From Adineta steineri (taxonomy: Eukaryota; Rotifera; Eurotatoria; Adinetida; Adinetidae): a DNA stretch of 64,000 nt. The stretch is taken from positions 788,232 to 852,231 of the forward strand of contig CAJNOI010000014.1 in the NCBI GenBank assembly GCA_905250115.1, in the 5' to 3' direction. Below the pieces are notes generated by a model. It was not told where the DNA came from, made no database searches, and saw only the letters and a list, made by a program, of their open reading frames with translations. Below, one piece after another: positions 11,510 through 23,981 of the stretch; the stretch's first letter is position 1, and each line of letters begins with the position of its first letter. A program made the position numbers and the translations under genes.

Positions 11510-13100
11510 GTATGAATTTTCGTTTTCTTTTGTCGCATAGTAGAAGAAAAAAAAATAACATAGTGAACGTTAAATTTAAGGTAAACAAAGAGAATGCAAT
11601 TCATCATTTTACTGTCATTACATCTGTTATACGATGGAAATATTATTATTGATAATATGATGTATAAAAATAATTTTCATGTAGAGAATTTATATTTCTT
11701 TAAATCTTGATTATAAAATATTATTTATCTATGTTAAATAATTATACAATAATTCTTTTGCTTACCGTTGAACGATTTTCTTGATTGAAGTTAAGTTTTA
11801 GTAATCGTCGTACATATGTTTTTATTATCATTCTCATATTTATACTTTTCTTCCTGTATGAAGAACGAATGAAAAACAAAAATTCATTGACATAAAAACA
11901 TCTTCTAAATAATCTAATTGTTAAATGAATATGTTGATGATCTTCTATTTTACACTTAAATTTCTTTAGCTTTTGAAAAAGTAGTAAAATAAAACGATTT
12001 TTACCTTTTTTTTTTTTAATAATCAAATTGATGAGTAATCAAAGTCCAAAGGGTATTAATCGATTTTTTTTCTCTATCTTTCTACATACATTTGAAATTC
12101 CAGACAAAATTAACTGTAATCAAAACACGTATGCCTTATTGATTTATATTGGAAAAAAAATCAGAATCATTTTTTTAACAACAAAATTGTATTTACACGT
12201 GGTCAATGCATAAAATGTGTTTATTTTACATTTCTTGCTTACCCAAATTGTATTGTTCTTTTTTAAATTTCAAGATTCATTCAACATTTTTTTTATAAAC
12301 TCGATTGAATATTCGTATAACAAATGCAAGTGACAATGAGTAGAAATCTTGATAAAAAAAAAGGAAATCAATCAGCATATCAAATGATAAGTAATCATAT
12401 AAAGATACAATTAGGATTTTATTCAAAATTTATCCAGTATATGTCTGTCTATACTTTACAAAGCTTTTTACTCGATGAGACTAAAATAATAGTAAATACA
12501 TTTATACTGATCAAACGTTTTCGTGAGAAGTTTAGGTTGTTTTAGAAAATTTTTAACTGGAAATTAATGTTGTATGCCGAAATCATGTAAAAAGTAATCT
12601 AAAACAATATTTTATTTTATATTAAAGTTTTTTCAACTCGGTTTTTAATAATTTATCGTTAAAATGTATTCAAGATTGAAGAAGATATCTGATAATATTA
12701 TTTTAAATTATTATAAACTTTTAAATAACATGAATTAGTAAGAGTATTATGTACATGTATATACTCAATAATACTTTTGTTGACTGACACGTGAAGTAAA
12801 TATGGAGAAAAAGCATTGCGTATCTTTCTCAAGGACACCTCATAAAACTGATAAATTATATTTTGTAAATACAATATCCATCTGTCAATTCTCAAAGGGA
12901 TGATACAAAAAAGTTAACCACAATACAGAAAAGTACCTCTGTTTCGGAATTAACCAAGCATATCACATCATACAATTAATCGAATCGATTACTTAAAAAA
13001 CAGAAAATAGGGAGAATATAATGGGATAAAAAATATGGTTAGTATAAGAAAAAAATAAAATATTGACAGGTCCACAAAAGAAATTTTGTTGATTGTGTGG

Positions 13101-13108
13101 TATATAAA
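13101..13108 (+). promoter_or_regulatory. TATA box of the EF-hand gene
   Basis: TATATAAA lies 81 bases upstream of the ATG at 13189, a plausible core promoter position with a short leader. Confidence 0.5.
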
Positions 13109-13188
13109 CACAGATATTTTATGGTTTTTATTCACAATTGTTCTATTGGTAATCGTTGAATAACTTTTCTTACATCGTATTTATAATC

Positions 13189-14928
13189 ATGTCCGACTCC
13201 GAATTTCGTCAAGCTGATACTAATGGTGACAACTCATTAGATATAAATGAATTCCGTAATTTTACTGCACAACGCAATAATAATGGTGGTGGTAATGGTT
13301 TTACATCAAATTCATCATCATTCGAATCATCATCATCATCAGGAGGAGCCTTAGGTGGAGCTAGCTATGGAGCTTCTTATCAAGGTGAATCTGGTTTAGC
13401 TGGTGGTGCCGGATATGGAGCTGCAGGTTTAGCTGGTAGTTCCGGATACGAATCTTCAAGCTTTTCTAGCAGTACTGGATACGGAGCTGCAGGTTTAGCT
13501 GGTGGTGCCGGATACGGAGCTGCAGGTTTAGCTGGTGGTGCTGGATATGGAGCTGGAGGTTTATCTGGTGGTTCCGGATACGAAGCTTCAGGCTTTTCTA
13601 GCAGTGCTGGATACGGAGCTGCTGGTGGTGCTGCAGGATATGGTGCATCATCATCAGAATCTGTAAATACAACTTCAGTTCAACGATATGCAACAGATGC
13701 ACAAGGATTATTTCAAGATAGTAATCCACAAATTATTCGTCGTCCAGCTCCAGGTGGCCCACTTACTTATACACAAAACATTCGAGTACGATTTCTTCAA
13801 CCACCACCAATTCCACCACCAGGCGTAAGTTATTTTATTTTCCTTTGTTTATTTATTAATCTTTTGTATTATAATTTTTTTAGCCACTCATTATTAAAGA
13901 AGTGCGTCCACCTCAACCACCAGTACAACCACCTCTTCGTATTCGTCAACAAGCTCCCCCACGTCCTCAACCACCTCCACTTATCTTACGTGAACGACCA
14001 CCNNNNNNNNNNTAAATTTAATTTCAGTTTTGTTTTTCTCTCAATTTTATATTCATTTTTAGTTATTCGTAAACTTGCTGCATTACCTGTTCCACCACGA
14101 TCAACAATTATCGAACGTATTGCTGCTGCTCCACCACGTCCACGTGATATCATCATTGAACGTTGGGTACCTTATGGTGCAGCTTCAAAACGTCGTACAG
14201 TTGTTCAACGTGCTGCAGCAGCTCAAGCATATCAACAACCACGCAATGTCATTATTCAATATGAAAGTGTACAAGCTCGCATTGTTCGTCAATTCCAAAA
14301 ATTAGGTGTACAACCTGAAAATCCTCAAGCCTATGTTCAACGATATGGTGCTCAACTTCTTGACTCAGTAACACTTGTTCAACAAGCACGAGCAGCTGGT
14401 GTCGTAGAAGATATTGTAATTATCATTATATTTTATTTCGATTATTTTTTCTTATTTTCTTTTAATATTTATTTATAGTCACCCCCTGTTGTTCCTGGTT
14501 CATTTGCTGCTACTGAAGGTCAATTTTCATCAACTGGCGGTGCTAGTGGTGCTGGTGGTCTTACTGGACAAGGCTTTGGTGGTATTGCTGGTGAAATGAA
14601 TTTTGAAGCTACTGCTGGTGGTGTTGGATCAAGTTCAAATATTGCTCATTCATCTTTTGAAGCTCATGGTGGTGGTGTAATTGGAATTGATTCACCTGCA
14701 GCTTTCAGCAGTCATGTTGGTGGTGCTGGTGAAGGTGCAACTGGTTTCGGAGCTACCGGTGTACTTTCACAATCTTTTAGTGGTGCTGGAGAATCCGTAC
14801 AAACCTTTGGTGCTGGTTCAAATGTCGGACCAGGTTCAGGTTTTGCCCCATCAACTCTCTTCAATGCTGCTGATACCAATCATGATGGTGCTCTCTCACA
14901 GCGAGAATTTAATGCAGCTGGTTATTAA
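13189..14928 (+). CDS. EF-hand-bracketed Gly/Ala-rich structural protein with alveolin-like core
   Basis: At least four exons: 13189-13824, 13884 into the 10-N gap at 14003-14012, 14063-14415 and 14479-14928. The phases agree on each side where they can be checked. Residues 10-21 form a complete EF-hand loop (D-N-D-S-D-E at positions 1, 3, 5, 7, 9, 12), and a second loop (DTNHDGALSQRE) closes the protein. Between them lie a Ser/Gly/Ala repeat (units like GYGAAGLAGGA), a Pro-rich 'PPxPxLIxRE' segment, and a core with 'PRDIIIERWVPY', 'KRRTVVQRA' and 'PRNVIIQYE' followed by a charged helix. This core recalls cytoskeletal alveolin/articulin-like repeats of protists, but that link is inference from pattern. 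A calcium-responsive structural or cuticular role is possible. There is no signal peptide. Part of the middle is lost in the assembly gap. Confidence 0.75.
14003..14012. other. Assembly gap (10 N)
   Basis: Ten N inside the Pro-rich coding part of the EF-hand gene, probably because the repeat did not assemble. The true length is unknown. Confidence 0.95.
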
Positions 14929-17641
14929 ATTAGTAATAAAAAATTTCCTTTTTATTTTTTTCCTTTTTTTCTAAAATATTTTATGCATTTTTAGGGATAC
15001 CAATAGAACAGAAGTAGCAATTTAAAATACAAAAATATTTTATAGAAATCAACAAATTAGTTTATGATTCTTCATAAATACAATGAAAATTGTATTTTTT
15101 ACTATGATTGGTTAATTTTAGTTTTTTCAATTTTATATTTATTTATGTATAATTGTACTTCTAAATAAATACCATCCTTAAGAATATATTGTTTCATTTG
15201 ATCTAATGTCACAGTAATACTCGAAATTTATCAAAGAGAATGATATATATATAGATAATAAGCGTCTGCTTACATAGAAAACGTGTTTTTATTAAGATTT
15301 TACCTGATCATAAAAGCATTATTCATATGAAACGTAGATTAAAATAAATGTTTGTTTTTACTTACACTCTAAAGATTTTCTAATAGCTCGACGATTTGAT
15401 TACGAAATTTAGCAAAGAAAAGTTGAAAAATTAACATGTAACAGACATCTATATTATTCATTTAGATCGATTAAATTACAATAGAGTCATACTGTGAGGG
15501 TACAATCCATTTATCTGAAGCGAAAACGAATGACTCTCTACATACATCAAAGCACATGTATATATCAAGCGGAAAAAATAATACTTGATCATGTGTGAAT
15601 GACTCAGAAATCACGATCATATGTATATGACTCAAGAGAATGGATGAAAGAGAACGACGTATCATGACTGCAGGCTATAACACATACGAAAAGCGATCGA
15701 ATAGTGGTGATATTTTCTTATTCAGCTGGTTGTCTATAGAGGGAAGAAATATTAGTCATAAATTTTATTTCTAATAGCTAGAAACTGATTGTGTATTCTT
15801 GCTCGTATATATTTAATACAATTAAAGATTTATCGAAATCACAGATATTCAATGTGGTTGAAATTTAAGTACTACAACGCGACAATAGTAGTTAAAACAA
15901 TATTTTAAGTTAGAATTAACGTTACTAATCGATTAGATTCGTCAAATCTTATTAATATATTTTATCTCGATAATTTTTAAGAATATTTCGAATAAGATTT
16001 ATTTAAACTATGTCATAATAAGATTACATGTGTCATTTAAAAAGTGCATAGCTATCATTTTGTGATATTCGTACAATCAATGATGATATAGTCGATTATT
16101 CTATAAAATTATATAACATACATATTTATATTATATAAAATCCTTTCGTTTCTTCTCAACCATCTATGACAACTACGTTGAGTCACATAATGTTCAAACA
16201 GGTGTGCAATTTATCATTCACGTCTTATTATAACTATCAATGATGTACTCTCTTTTTTTTCTGTTCTGCATTGATATTATATACATCGATGTATATTGAT
16301 TGTATACTTGTAAGTTATGTTAATACAAAATATATATATTTTATAGCACGTGGAATAAATTATTTTCGAGTAGAACTAGTTATTTAAATCATGAAAAAAC
16401 TGTTAATTGCAATTATTTCATTGTTTTTGTAATATTTTGATAATACTCAAGCGTAAGAGTAATAAACAAATATATAGACACATAGAAAATTTTACGTATT
16501 TTTCGGACGTAGTATTATATTTTTTTTAGAAGTATGTTTTTGTAGTAACGATATATTTAAAATACAGGGTTTAACTTTTGCTGATGTTATTTGAAGTACT
16601 TAATAAAGATTTTTTTTCGATCTTGCCTACATCAATTTAATACATGAACATAGATCTAATATTGATGAAAAAATTTATTGTATAACTTTATAAAAAGTTC
16701 TCTAATCAATTAAGGAAGGTAGTACTTAGATATGATTTTGAAAGAAATCGCGTTTAATCACTAATTTCCAACTATCGCAAGTTAATGACGCATAGGATTC
16801 GAATGTATTAATAAATCAATAATTCCCGTAGTACCAAGTGAGCCTGTCAGTAGTAAATTTAACAATACAATAACATCTTTTTATTATTTCATAAAATGTG
16901 GGGTGAGTCATACTGAGAGAGAATACAAAGCGAAAATAGTGGACAGTGGTTTGTAGAAGGAATAAATAATAGTTTTCAGATAGGACATATGACCATATAA
17001 AAATTTGTTTATAGAACTCATTCGCGATTGTACAAAGTTCATAGTGAAACTAGTCGTTTTAATTAAAAAAAATTCATTTGATATTTTTAACGATAAGATT
17101 TTTTTTTAGTTTTTTCTGAGTCATTGTCATGTACTCATGTAAAGCTGCGCACGATTTTATTTTTATATATTTTTGTTTTTCAAAAATATTGATTAATTTA
17201 GATCAATAATAAGTAATTGCGAATATACGAATAAAAACAAACAGTGAGTGTGTATAAAATCACGAGTAATAAGAAATCATTTAACGACATGAGATTGTAC
17301 TTCAATTTTCTTAATGAAAATAATTTCGTTTTTATTCTTGTTAATATTTTTCATTATTAAAATATCCTTTAGAAAATATCCTTGATAATCATTAATATAC
17401 TATTTCATGAATAAATATAAACTTATCTAAATCGATTATAATATACCGTCATTCATGCGATAATATACTCATTTATGTACTTATATAAATAATATCCTTG
17501 AACAATATTAGTAACTGTATACGCGTGTATAATCAATTCTATCCTTGATATTATAATATGACTGATTTTAATTCGTTTTTTTTCTTCTTCTTTTATATAT
17601 ACACAAATGAATAGAATATTTGGTAATTATCTATTAAATAA
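14929..17641. other. Intergenic, nothing seen
   Basis: About 2.7 kb of AT-rich DNA with only short, stop-limited frames. No repeat or RNA gene was recognised. Confidence 0.5.
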
Positions 17642-19642
17642 ATGACAAAAGAAATTCCTAGAAGTCATTGTGTTAAATGTGGAAAAGATCGATCAACATC
17701 AACATGTTTAGGATGTTTAAATGATTTTTGTTATAATCATTTAGCATATCATCGAGATGAATTAAGTCGACAATTAGATCATATTGAACTTAATCGTGAT
17801 GTATTTAAACAAAATTTTAATGAAGAAATAAAACATCCAGAAAAATATTATTTATTAAAACAAATTGATAAATGGGAAAAAGATTCAATTAAAATTATAC
17901 AACAAACAGCAATTGAATGTAAAAAAATATTAATGCAATATAGAGAACAATATTTAGATCAAATTGAATTAAATTTAAATAAATTAACTGAAAAATTAAG
18001 AAAAATTCGACAAAAATCAGATTTTAATGAAATTGATTTAAGTCATTTTAAAAATAAATTTCATAAATTACAAAAACAATTTCAATTATCACCGAATGTT
18101 TATATTCATCAAAATTCAACGGCACTTATTAATAAAATTTCTATTGTAGCAGCTGCAGGTATATTTATCAAATAATCATTTAAACTTATGTTTATATGCT
18201 GTAAAAAGTTCGGATATTACCCAATTGAAAATTTTAGTTTTAGAATGACATACGAATTAATAGTTAACCGTTGTCTATTTCGAAAATAAAAACAAATGGA
18301 GATTTTTGTTGAATAACTTTGAAACGGATCGATCTAAAGAGCAGTGGCGATTTTGGCTGAAAACTGTTTTTCGAGTTCAATCGAAGTAGTGTGAACCTAT
18401 TTTTTCGTTTATTTTTGCTGTAAAAAATCAAAAAAAAATTTCTGAAGGAGGGGGTGATCGGCTCCCCTCTCTTCAATCCGACACTGCTAAAGAGACGCTG
18501 AAATTTATATGAAAATATTTTCCTAATTAGTTTATTGAGAGTTGTAGTCAGACATTTTTATTCAAAAGGACAGTAATTAGATAGTCTGCGCGTACGTATT
18601 TTCTTCATGACACATTCTCTCTAGGACAAAGTATAGTTCACGATTTGAGTATACTATTGAAAAGGGCTTATCTAAACGCTCTGATATCTAAATAATGTGA
18701 TAAATTGAAATTTTAAGTATTTTTTTTCTAGGAAAATATATTCCTGCACTGAATATTAATAATGATACGATATGGAATCAATATGGAACAACAATTGCTG
18801 ATGAATACCAATTACATAATCCTTATGGTATTTGTGTTGATGATGATAATCAAATAGTTTATATAGCTGATTGTGATAATCATCGTATTGTTGAATGTAA
18901 ATATGGTGTTATTAATGGAGAAACTATTGCTGGTGGGAATGGAGAAGGAAATCGAATGGATCAATTAAATTATCCAACTGATGTTATTCTTGATAAAAAA
19001 AGTAATTCGCTTATTATTTGTGATTATAGAAATAGTAGAGTTATCCGATGTTCTCGAGAAAATAATATAAATCAAGATATAATCATTTCGAATATTAATT
19101 GTTGGGGTTTAACGATGGATAATAATGGAGATATTTATGTTTCGGATTGGAAAAATAATGAAGTCAAACGATGGAAACAAGGAGAAATAAATGGAACAAT
19201 TGTTGCTGGTGGAAATGGTGAAGGTGATCATGATAATCAACTTCATTTTCCTACTTATATATTTGTTGATTTAAATTATTCAATTTATATATCAGATTCA
19301 AATAATCATCGTGTTATGAAATGGTTAAAAGATGCAAAACAAGGTATTGTTGTTGCTGGTGGATATGGACAAGGAAATTGTTTTCGACAATTATCTTATC
19401 CTCGTGGTATTATTGTTGATCATTTAGGTAAAATTTATATTGCTGATTCAGGCAATAATCGAGTAATGCGTTGGTGTAAAGAAGATGAAGAAGGTTCTAT
19501 TATTGTTGGAGGAAATGGAAAAGGAAAACAATTGAATCAATTTACTAGTCTAAATGGAATATCATTTGATCGTCAAGGGAATTTATATGTTGTTGATAAA
19601 GACAATCATCGAGTACAAAAATTTCAAATAGAAATAAATTAA
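17642..19642 (+). CDS. B-box-like zinc finger, coiled coil and NHL-repeat propeller protein
   Basis: Two exons, 17642-18158 and 18732-19642, join in phase (G|GA gives Gly) into 475 residues. Residues 9-38 carry Cys10, Cys13, Cys22, Cys25, Cys30, His33 and His37 in a B-box-like arrangement, followed by a Lys/Glu/Gln-rich coiled coil (about 50-160). After the intron come NHL repeats: about six blades with the core 'YP-x-G-I-x-V-D ... IYIADSxNxRVxRW ... VAGGxGxG'. The order B-box, coil, NHL is that of TRIM-NHL proteins (TRIM2/3/71, Brat) without the RING, so ubiquitin-ligase activity is not supported. It has no signal peptide and is probably cytosolic. The 573-base intron is much longer than most others here and holds a hAT-type MITE. 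Confidence 0.85.
18342..18486. mobile_element. hAT-type MITE in NHL gene intron
   Basis: A 145-base non-coding element begins CAGTGGCG and ends CGACACTG (reverse complement CAGTGTCG). It is flanked on both sides by the identical 8-base sequence CTAAAGAG (18334-18341 and 18487-18494). An 8-base duplication with T at position 2 and A at position 7, plus CAGTG termini, is typical of hAT transposons. The ends are similar to those of the foldback element at 61.2 kb. Confidence 0.75.
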
Positions 19643-22109
19643 ACATTTTTATATTAATCGGAATTTTAAAAAAATATCGAATTTATATATAAATAAAGAA
19701 TTTCAAGTGAATAGAGATCATCTGTAAACATGAAATTTTTATTATTATTTTTAGTATCGTCATACGCAATGTAAGTGAGACTATAATCATTTTAGATAAA
19801 TCTTATTACCTAATTATAGAAAGAATTTAAAAATTCTAATTGCATCGTTACTAGAAGTATACTTCAAGTAGAATTCTATTCAATGATTTACTTTAGGATC
19901 GAGCTCTATGCTTACAATATATTCCTAAATGAAACAAAAAAATTCAGGTATAATATACAGTTACGTACAGAAATGTTTTAATAGAAAATATATCAAACTT
20001 TTGTGTAACAAATGAAAAAAATGTATGAATTTTATAATGTAATCATTGAAGCAAGAAGAGAGAAAAAAGAGTATATTTTGAAATTAATAAAAACCATTCA
20101 TATGTATGTTACATATATTCGCTAAGATAACTTGATTGTTTGTTTTTTATTTATGGTAAGTGAATTTTCGAGAAATATATCGTATGATTAGTTGTAAGTT
20201 CAAGATATTAGAACTCTGTTTGATTTTATAGTATAAACGATCGGAATACTTTAATGATCATTTGATTAGAAAGTTTATCGATTGCCAGATAATTCACTTT
20301 TAAATGACATAGTATAGATTAATCGAATGATATTTCATATAGTCGATTGTAACTATAAGAAAGACATGTAATGTTCTCTTGATTTGCTTATAATTAATAA
20401 ATAGGAAATAAATTAATTGAAGTTGTTTTGTCTGAAATCATCATTTCAATTAATTAAACAATTTAGTTATATTCATTATCTTCGTCATCTTTCTATTTGT
20501 CATACTTATCAAATTTTATTAAATGAAAGGTTGAAAGGTCTATTTTTTCCTTTTATTTCTCTCTTTTTGAGAGCATCTGTTTAATTCGAATTCAAAAATA
20601 AGTCAAAATTGAGAATAAATTTTCATCCAAAGTATAATTCATTTAAGCAGATATTTTTAATTTACTGAGAAAAAATATAATCGATCAAATGAATAATAGT
20701 TGAAGATTTGTGTTTAGTGAGTCTCCTGATAAGAAAATTCTAAGATGATAATCAATTTTTCTACTAATACGAAAATTCGATAAAGCAGATTCTGTTATTA
20801 ATGTATCATAAAGTTAAAAAAATAAACATAAATCAAAATTGAAGTAAATAATTAATTTGTTTCTGATACATTTTTCTCCCAAGATCAATAGTGATACTTA
20901 GTAAAGAGTTTCTTTTTTTATGTCGTTACAAATATTTTCAACCTATTCGTAATGAGGGAAGAATAGAAAATGAGTCGATACGAATATTCATTGAGAAATT
21001 TATAATAAGAGAACAAAATTGTTGTCAAACCTTAATTGATAGGCACAGAAAACTCGGTGTATACCACAAAAATATGAACTCATAAATTATAAGCCAGTAC
21101 TTTCAATTGTCGTAGGGAAGTTGAATATGAATACATAGTTAAATGGCCTAAACGTATACTAAAACATAATTACTTTTTATTTTGGTTCAATTTTCTCATT
21201 ACCGTTGAGTTTGATCAATTAACAATTTGTGATGTGTCACTAAATTCACTTACAGGACCAAAAACAACTAGCAAAAAATTAACGGTACTATCTAAAGAAC
21301 TCAGTTTATTAAGAAAGATTATAAAATATGGAAAACATATGCTTGAAACGTTACGTCAACTAATAATTCGATTACTATTTAGACCAGAATCAATTTGTAG
21401 AAATGTATTCTTTTGTTAATGTATTCGAAATTTGAATAACGGTTTTATAATCAGGAACTTTTCGTAAATTATTCATACCACGTCGATATTAAATAATGAA
21501 TATGTGTTGCAGCATTATCTGATAAGTTTGTTAAACAATCATCTGTTAGTATTGACAGGGAGATCATAATCTTTTTCTTCAAATATTCAATTTTCAGTCC
21601 ATACTATAGTATATTTAGTTCTTTCAAGTAATACAGTTCCTAATATTAATTTACATCGATCACATAAATATGTTTTTTTGTTTTTCCTCATTATTTCATA
21701 TGCTTTTCGATTCGACTGAAATACATATGTGAAAACAATTTTTTTTAAACACATTGCAAACACACTAAATCGATGCATGGTTCCCTTAGACAGCAACGAA
21801 AAGTTTGTTCACCTCATAGGCCGAAATAAACTATTTGTATGTGAATAATGTTCGACATTTCGATAATGACGAAGAGTTTAAGTTTTAATTTATATACATT
21901 TAAAAAAATTGTTTAAATTCGTGTTTCGTAAAAGTTCAATGAATTATTTTAGGATCTTCTGTGTATATGTAACTTCTGGCAAACTGAATCAACAGAATAA
22001 CGTTTTTCAAATGACTATATCAACTCCTAATTATTAAACAATAAGATGGATATAATATTATTTGCTAAAATATACAATATATACTTTGGATATTTTTATT
22101 AAAAATCCA
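19643..22109. other. Intergenic with a possible short secreted-protein start
   Basis: Apart from the signal-peptide-like exon pair at 19730-19947 (listed separately), I see no gene. Frames at 20891-21085, 21234-21419 and 21587-21796 are short and have no recognisable features. Confidence 0.4.
19730..19947 (+). other. Possible first exons of a secreted protein gene
   Basis: Exon 19730-19770 encodes a compact signal peptide (MKFLLLFLVSSYA) and ends at a consensus GTAAGT donor. A second open segment, 19897-19947, lies between a TTTACTTTAG acceptor and a GTATAA donor, and joins in phase to give MIELYAYNIFLNETKKF. No later exon could be assigned, so this is either a truncated or a decayed gene. 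Confidence 0.3.
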
Positions 22110-23177
22110 ATGGCATCTATTAATCGAAAAACAACAAAGAATATTTTGAAATTAATTACAATACAAGTTATCGTTATTATTGCTGTTATATATTACATTA
22201 TTTTTTATCATCATAAACCATTAAATATATCTGTATCTGAATATAATAAAACTTTAAATTTATCAAAAAATCATAATTTATCGATAAAATGGAATAATCA
22301 TCCTCGAGGTGTAATTGTTACACTTATTGGCAGTACAAATACATCAATAATTCGTGTTATTAATATGATTCATTCTGTTATACAATTTCATTCAGTTAAG
22401 GAGAATTTTCATTATCCATTTCTTATATTTCATGATCAAGGTTTAACATTATCAAAGCGTCAATATATTTTATCATGTACAAATTATACTAATAAGAAAA
22501 TAAATATTTTATTTATTCTTCTTGATTATCAAACAAATGCACAAATATCACCAAATTCAACTCAAAGACCAAGTATTGGATATCGTTTAATGTGTCGATT
22601 TTGGTCATATGATGTTTTTTATCATCCAGCAATCCGTAACCAACAATATGATTATTTAATGAGAATGGATGATGATTCATATTTTCTAGATAAGACTAAA
22701 TTAGATCTTTTTGAATATATTCATAAACAAAAATTAGATTATGTTTATCGATCATTATATACTGATACATGTAAAGCTTTATTTTCAATTGAAAAACAAT
22801 TTACTAATCGAACAGTTGCTCGAACTGATTGTATATATAATAATTTTTTTCTTATTCGGTTAAACTGGTTTTATCAATCAGTAAAAATACAACGTTTTTT
22901 AAATGAATTAATTCGAGATGATTTAATGATTCGAGAATATATTGGTGATGGATGTGTTCATGCTGCTATGATTGATATTGACAAAAATATTAGAATTAGA
23001 AAATTCATGCGAATTCCTTATGGTCATAATTATCATATTATGTTAATGAATCGAGGAGTAATTTACAATCGTGTTAATGAATTTCTTTCACAAATGGCTA
23101 TTTCATGTCATCAATTAACTATTATTAATAGTTATGAAAAAAATTTTAAAAAAATTCAAATTTCACTACAAAAATAA
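22110..23177 (+). CDS. GT15-like (KRE2/MNT1-type) Golgi glycosyltransferase
   Basis: A single-exon 355-residue type II membrane protein. The first ATG is at 22110; the frame is open further upstream but only with non-ATG codons. Residues 12-33 are a signal anchor. The lumenal part has 'RGVIVTLIGS', 'YPFLIFHDQ' (about 102-110), 'YRLMCRFWSYDVFYHPA' (about 158-174), the acidic motif RMDDDSYF (about 185-192) and 'YIGDGCVH' (about 277-284). This series follows fungal family GT15 alpha-1,2-mannosyltransferases (MCR-x-x-S-x-x-F-x-HPAL, then the metal/donor motif, then WGD-x-x-x-H). The acidic DDD replaces the EPxVxF seen in yeast enzymes. Mannose transfer to glycoproteins is the family role; donor and acceptor here are inferred. 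GT15 is mainly fungal, so transfer is possible. Confidence 0.7.
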   Translation: MASINRKTTKNILKLITIQVIVIIAVIYYIIFYHHKPLNISVSEYNKTLNLSKNHNLSIKWNNHPRGVIVTLIGSTNTSIIRVINMIHSVIQFHSVKENFHYPFLIFHDQGLTLSKRQYILSCTNYTNKKINILFILLDYQTNAQISPNSTQRPSIGYRLMCRFWSYDVFYHPAIRNQQYDYLMRMDDDSYFLDKTKLDLFEYIHKQKLDYVYRSLYTDTCKALFSIEKQFTNRTVARTDCIYNNFFLIRLNWFYQSVKIQRFLNELIRDDLMIREYIGDGCVHAAMIDIDKNIRIRKFMRIPYGHNYHIMLMNRGVIYNRVNEFLSQMAISCHQLTIINSYEKNFKKIQISLQK

Positions 23178-23981
23178 AATCAACTAGATACTGTAGTTTT
23201 GTCTATATAATATTTATATAGAGTTTACTTAACTAGGAAAGATAAATATAGATATGCTTTTGATTTCTCCACATCTTATATTCAGCTATTGATGATTTTG
23301 ATATTCGTTCAAGAGTGACTAAATATCAAAGAAAAATAAACCATCCATTTTATGATTACTGCATCTATAGAAGAAAATATTGTTCTAGTTATGATATGGT
23401 AATTAATTATCACTGTCACTATACTTTTAGGATGTCTTATAATTATCTAAAATGACTCTAAGGCATTGAAAAGTCAGTTGGTTTTTACTTCGAAGTATTC
23501 ATCTGAAAAATATTGAGTAGATAATTTCATATTTCTTCTATTAATTAGTTGAAAATTAAAATTAATATATGTATTAAAATTCAATACGAAGAGTTAATTC
23601 AATATATCTATGAAGATTTTGATTATGATCTCATTCGTTCATATATTATGCAAACGATGAATTCAAAAATTAATCATGAATTTTCTTCGTATGATAGTAC
23701 TTTTATTGACAGTCTCCAATTATAAAATTAAACTTGGGTCTCAAGTGTATCTATTATTCTACGAAAAATACATTTAGAAAATAGTAAACTTTTATTATGT
23801 GATAATTTTCGAAAAATATTAACCTCATCATTTATCATTTTTTTTATAATAAATGATATATGTTACATTTTGATGGGTTATAATAAAAAAAGAAACTTAC
23901 GTCATATGTATAATCATTGAAGTGTATTTTTGAATATGTTCATCGTTCTTTTTTTTCTCGTTCTATCATTTGAATATAAAA
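23178..23981. other. Intergenic with possible orphan exons
   Basis: Two open segments could be exons on the plus strand: 23286-23398 (after CTTATATTCAG, before a GTAATT donor) and 23549-23725 (after ATTAATTAG, ending in TAA). Their phases agree and they would encode a Tyr/Asp/Ile-rich peptide of about 95 residues. No initiating exon or family was recognised. Confidence 0.25.

Larger units (their letters stand above)
10338..13188. other. Intergenic or long intron; possible orphan exons
   Basis: Mostly featureless AT-rich DNA. Two places have exon-like structure. On the plus strand, 11400-11509 is open between a TTCACAG acceptor and a GTATGA donor. On the minus strand, 11766-11837 begins with ATG and ends at a GTAAGC donor, which could be the first exon of the CmcI-like gene. 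Neither is supported by similarity I can recognise. Confidence 0.35.

Noticed and set aside
11742-12026. Minus-strand 94-codon frame as a gene
   Set aside because: It opens at a Lys homopolymer with poor composition. Only its last part (11766-11837) has an exon-like ATG and donor.
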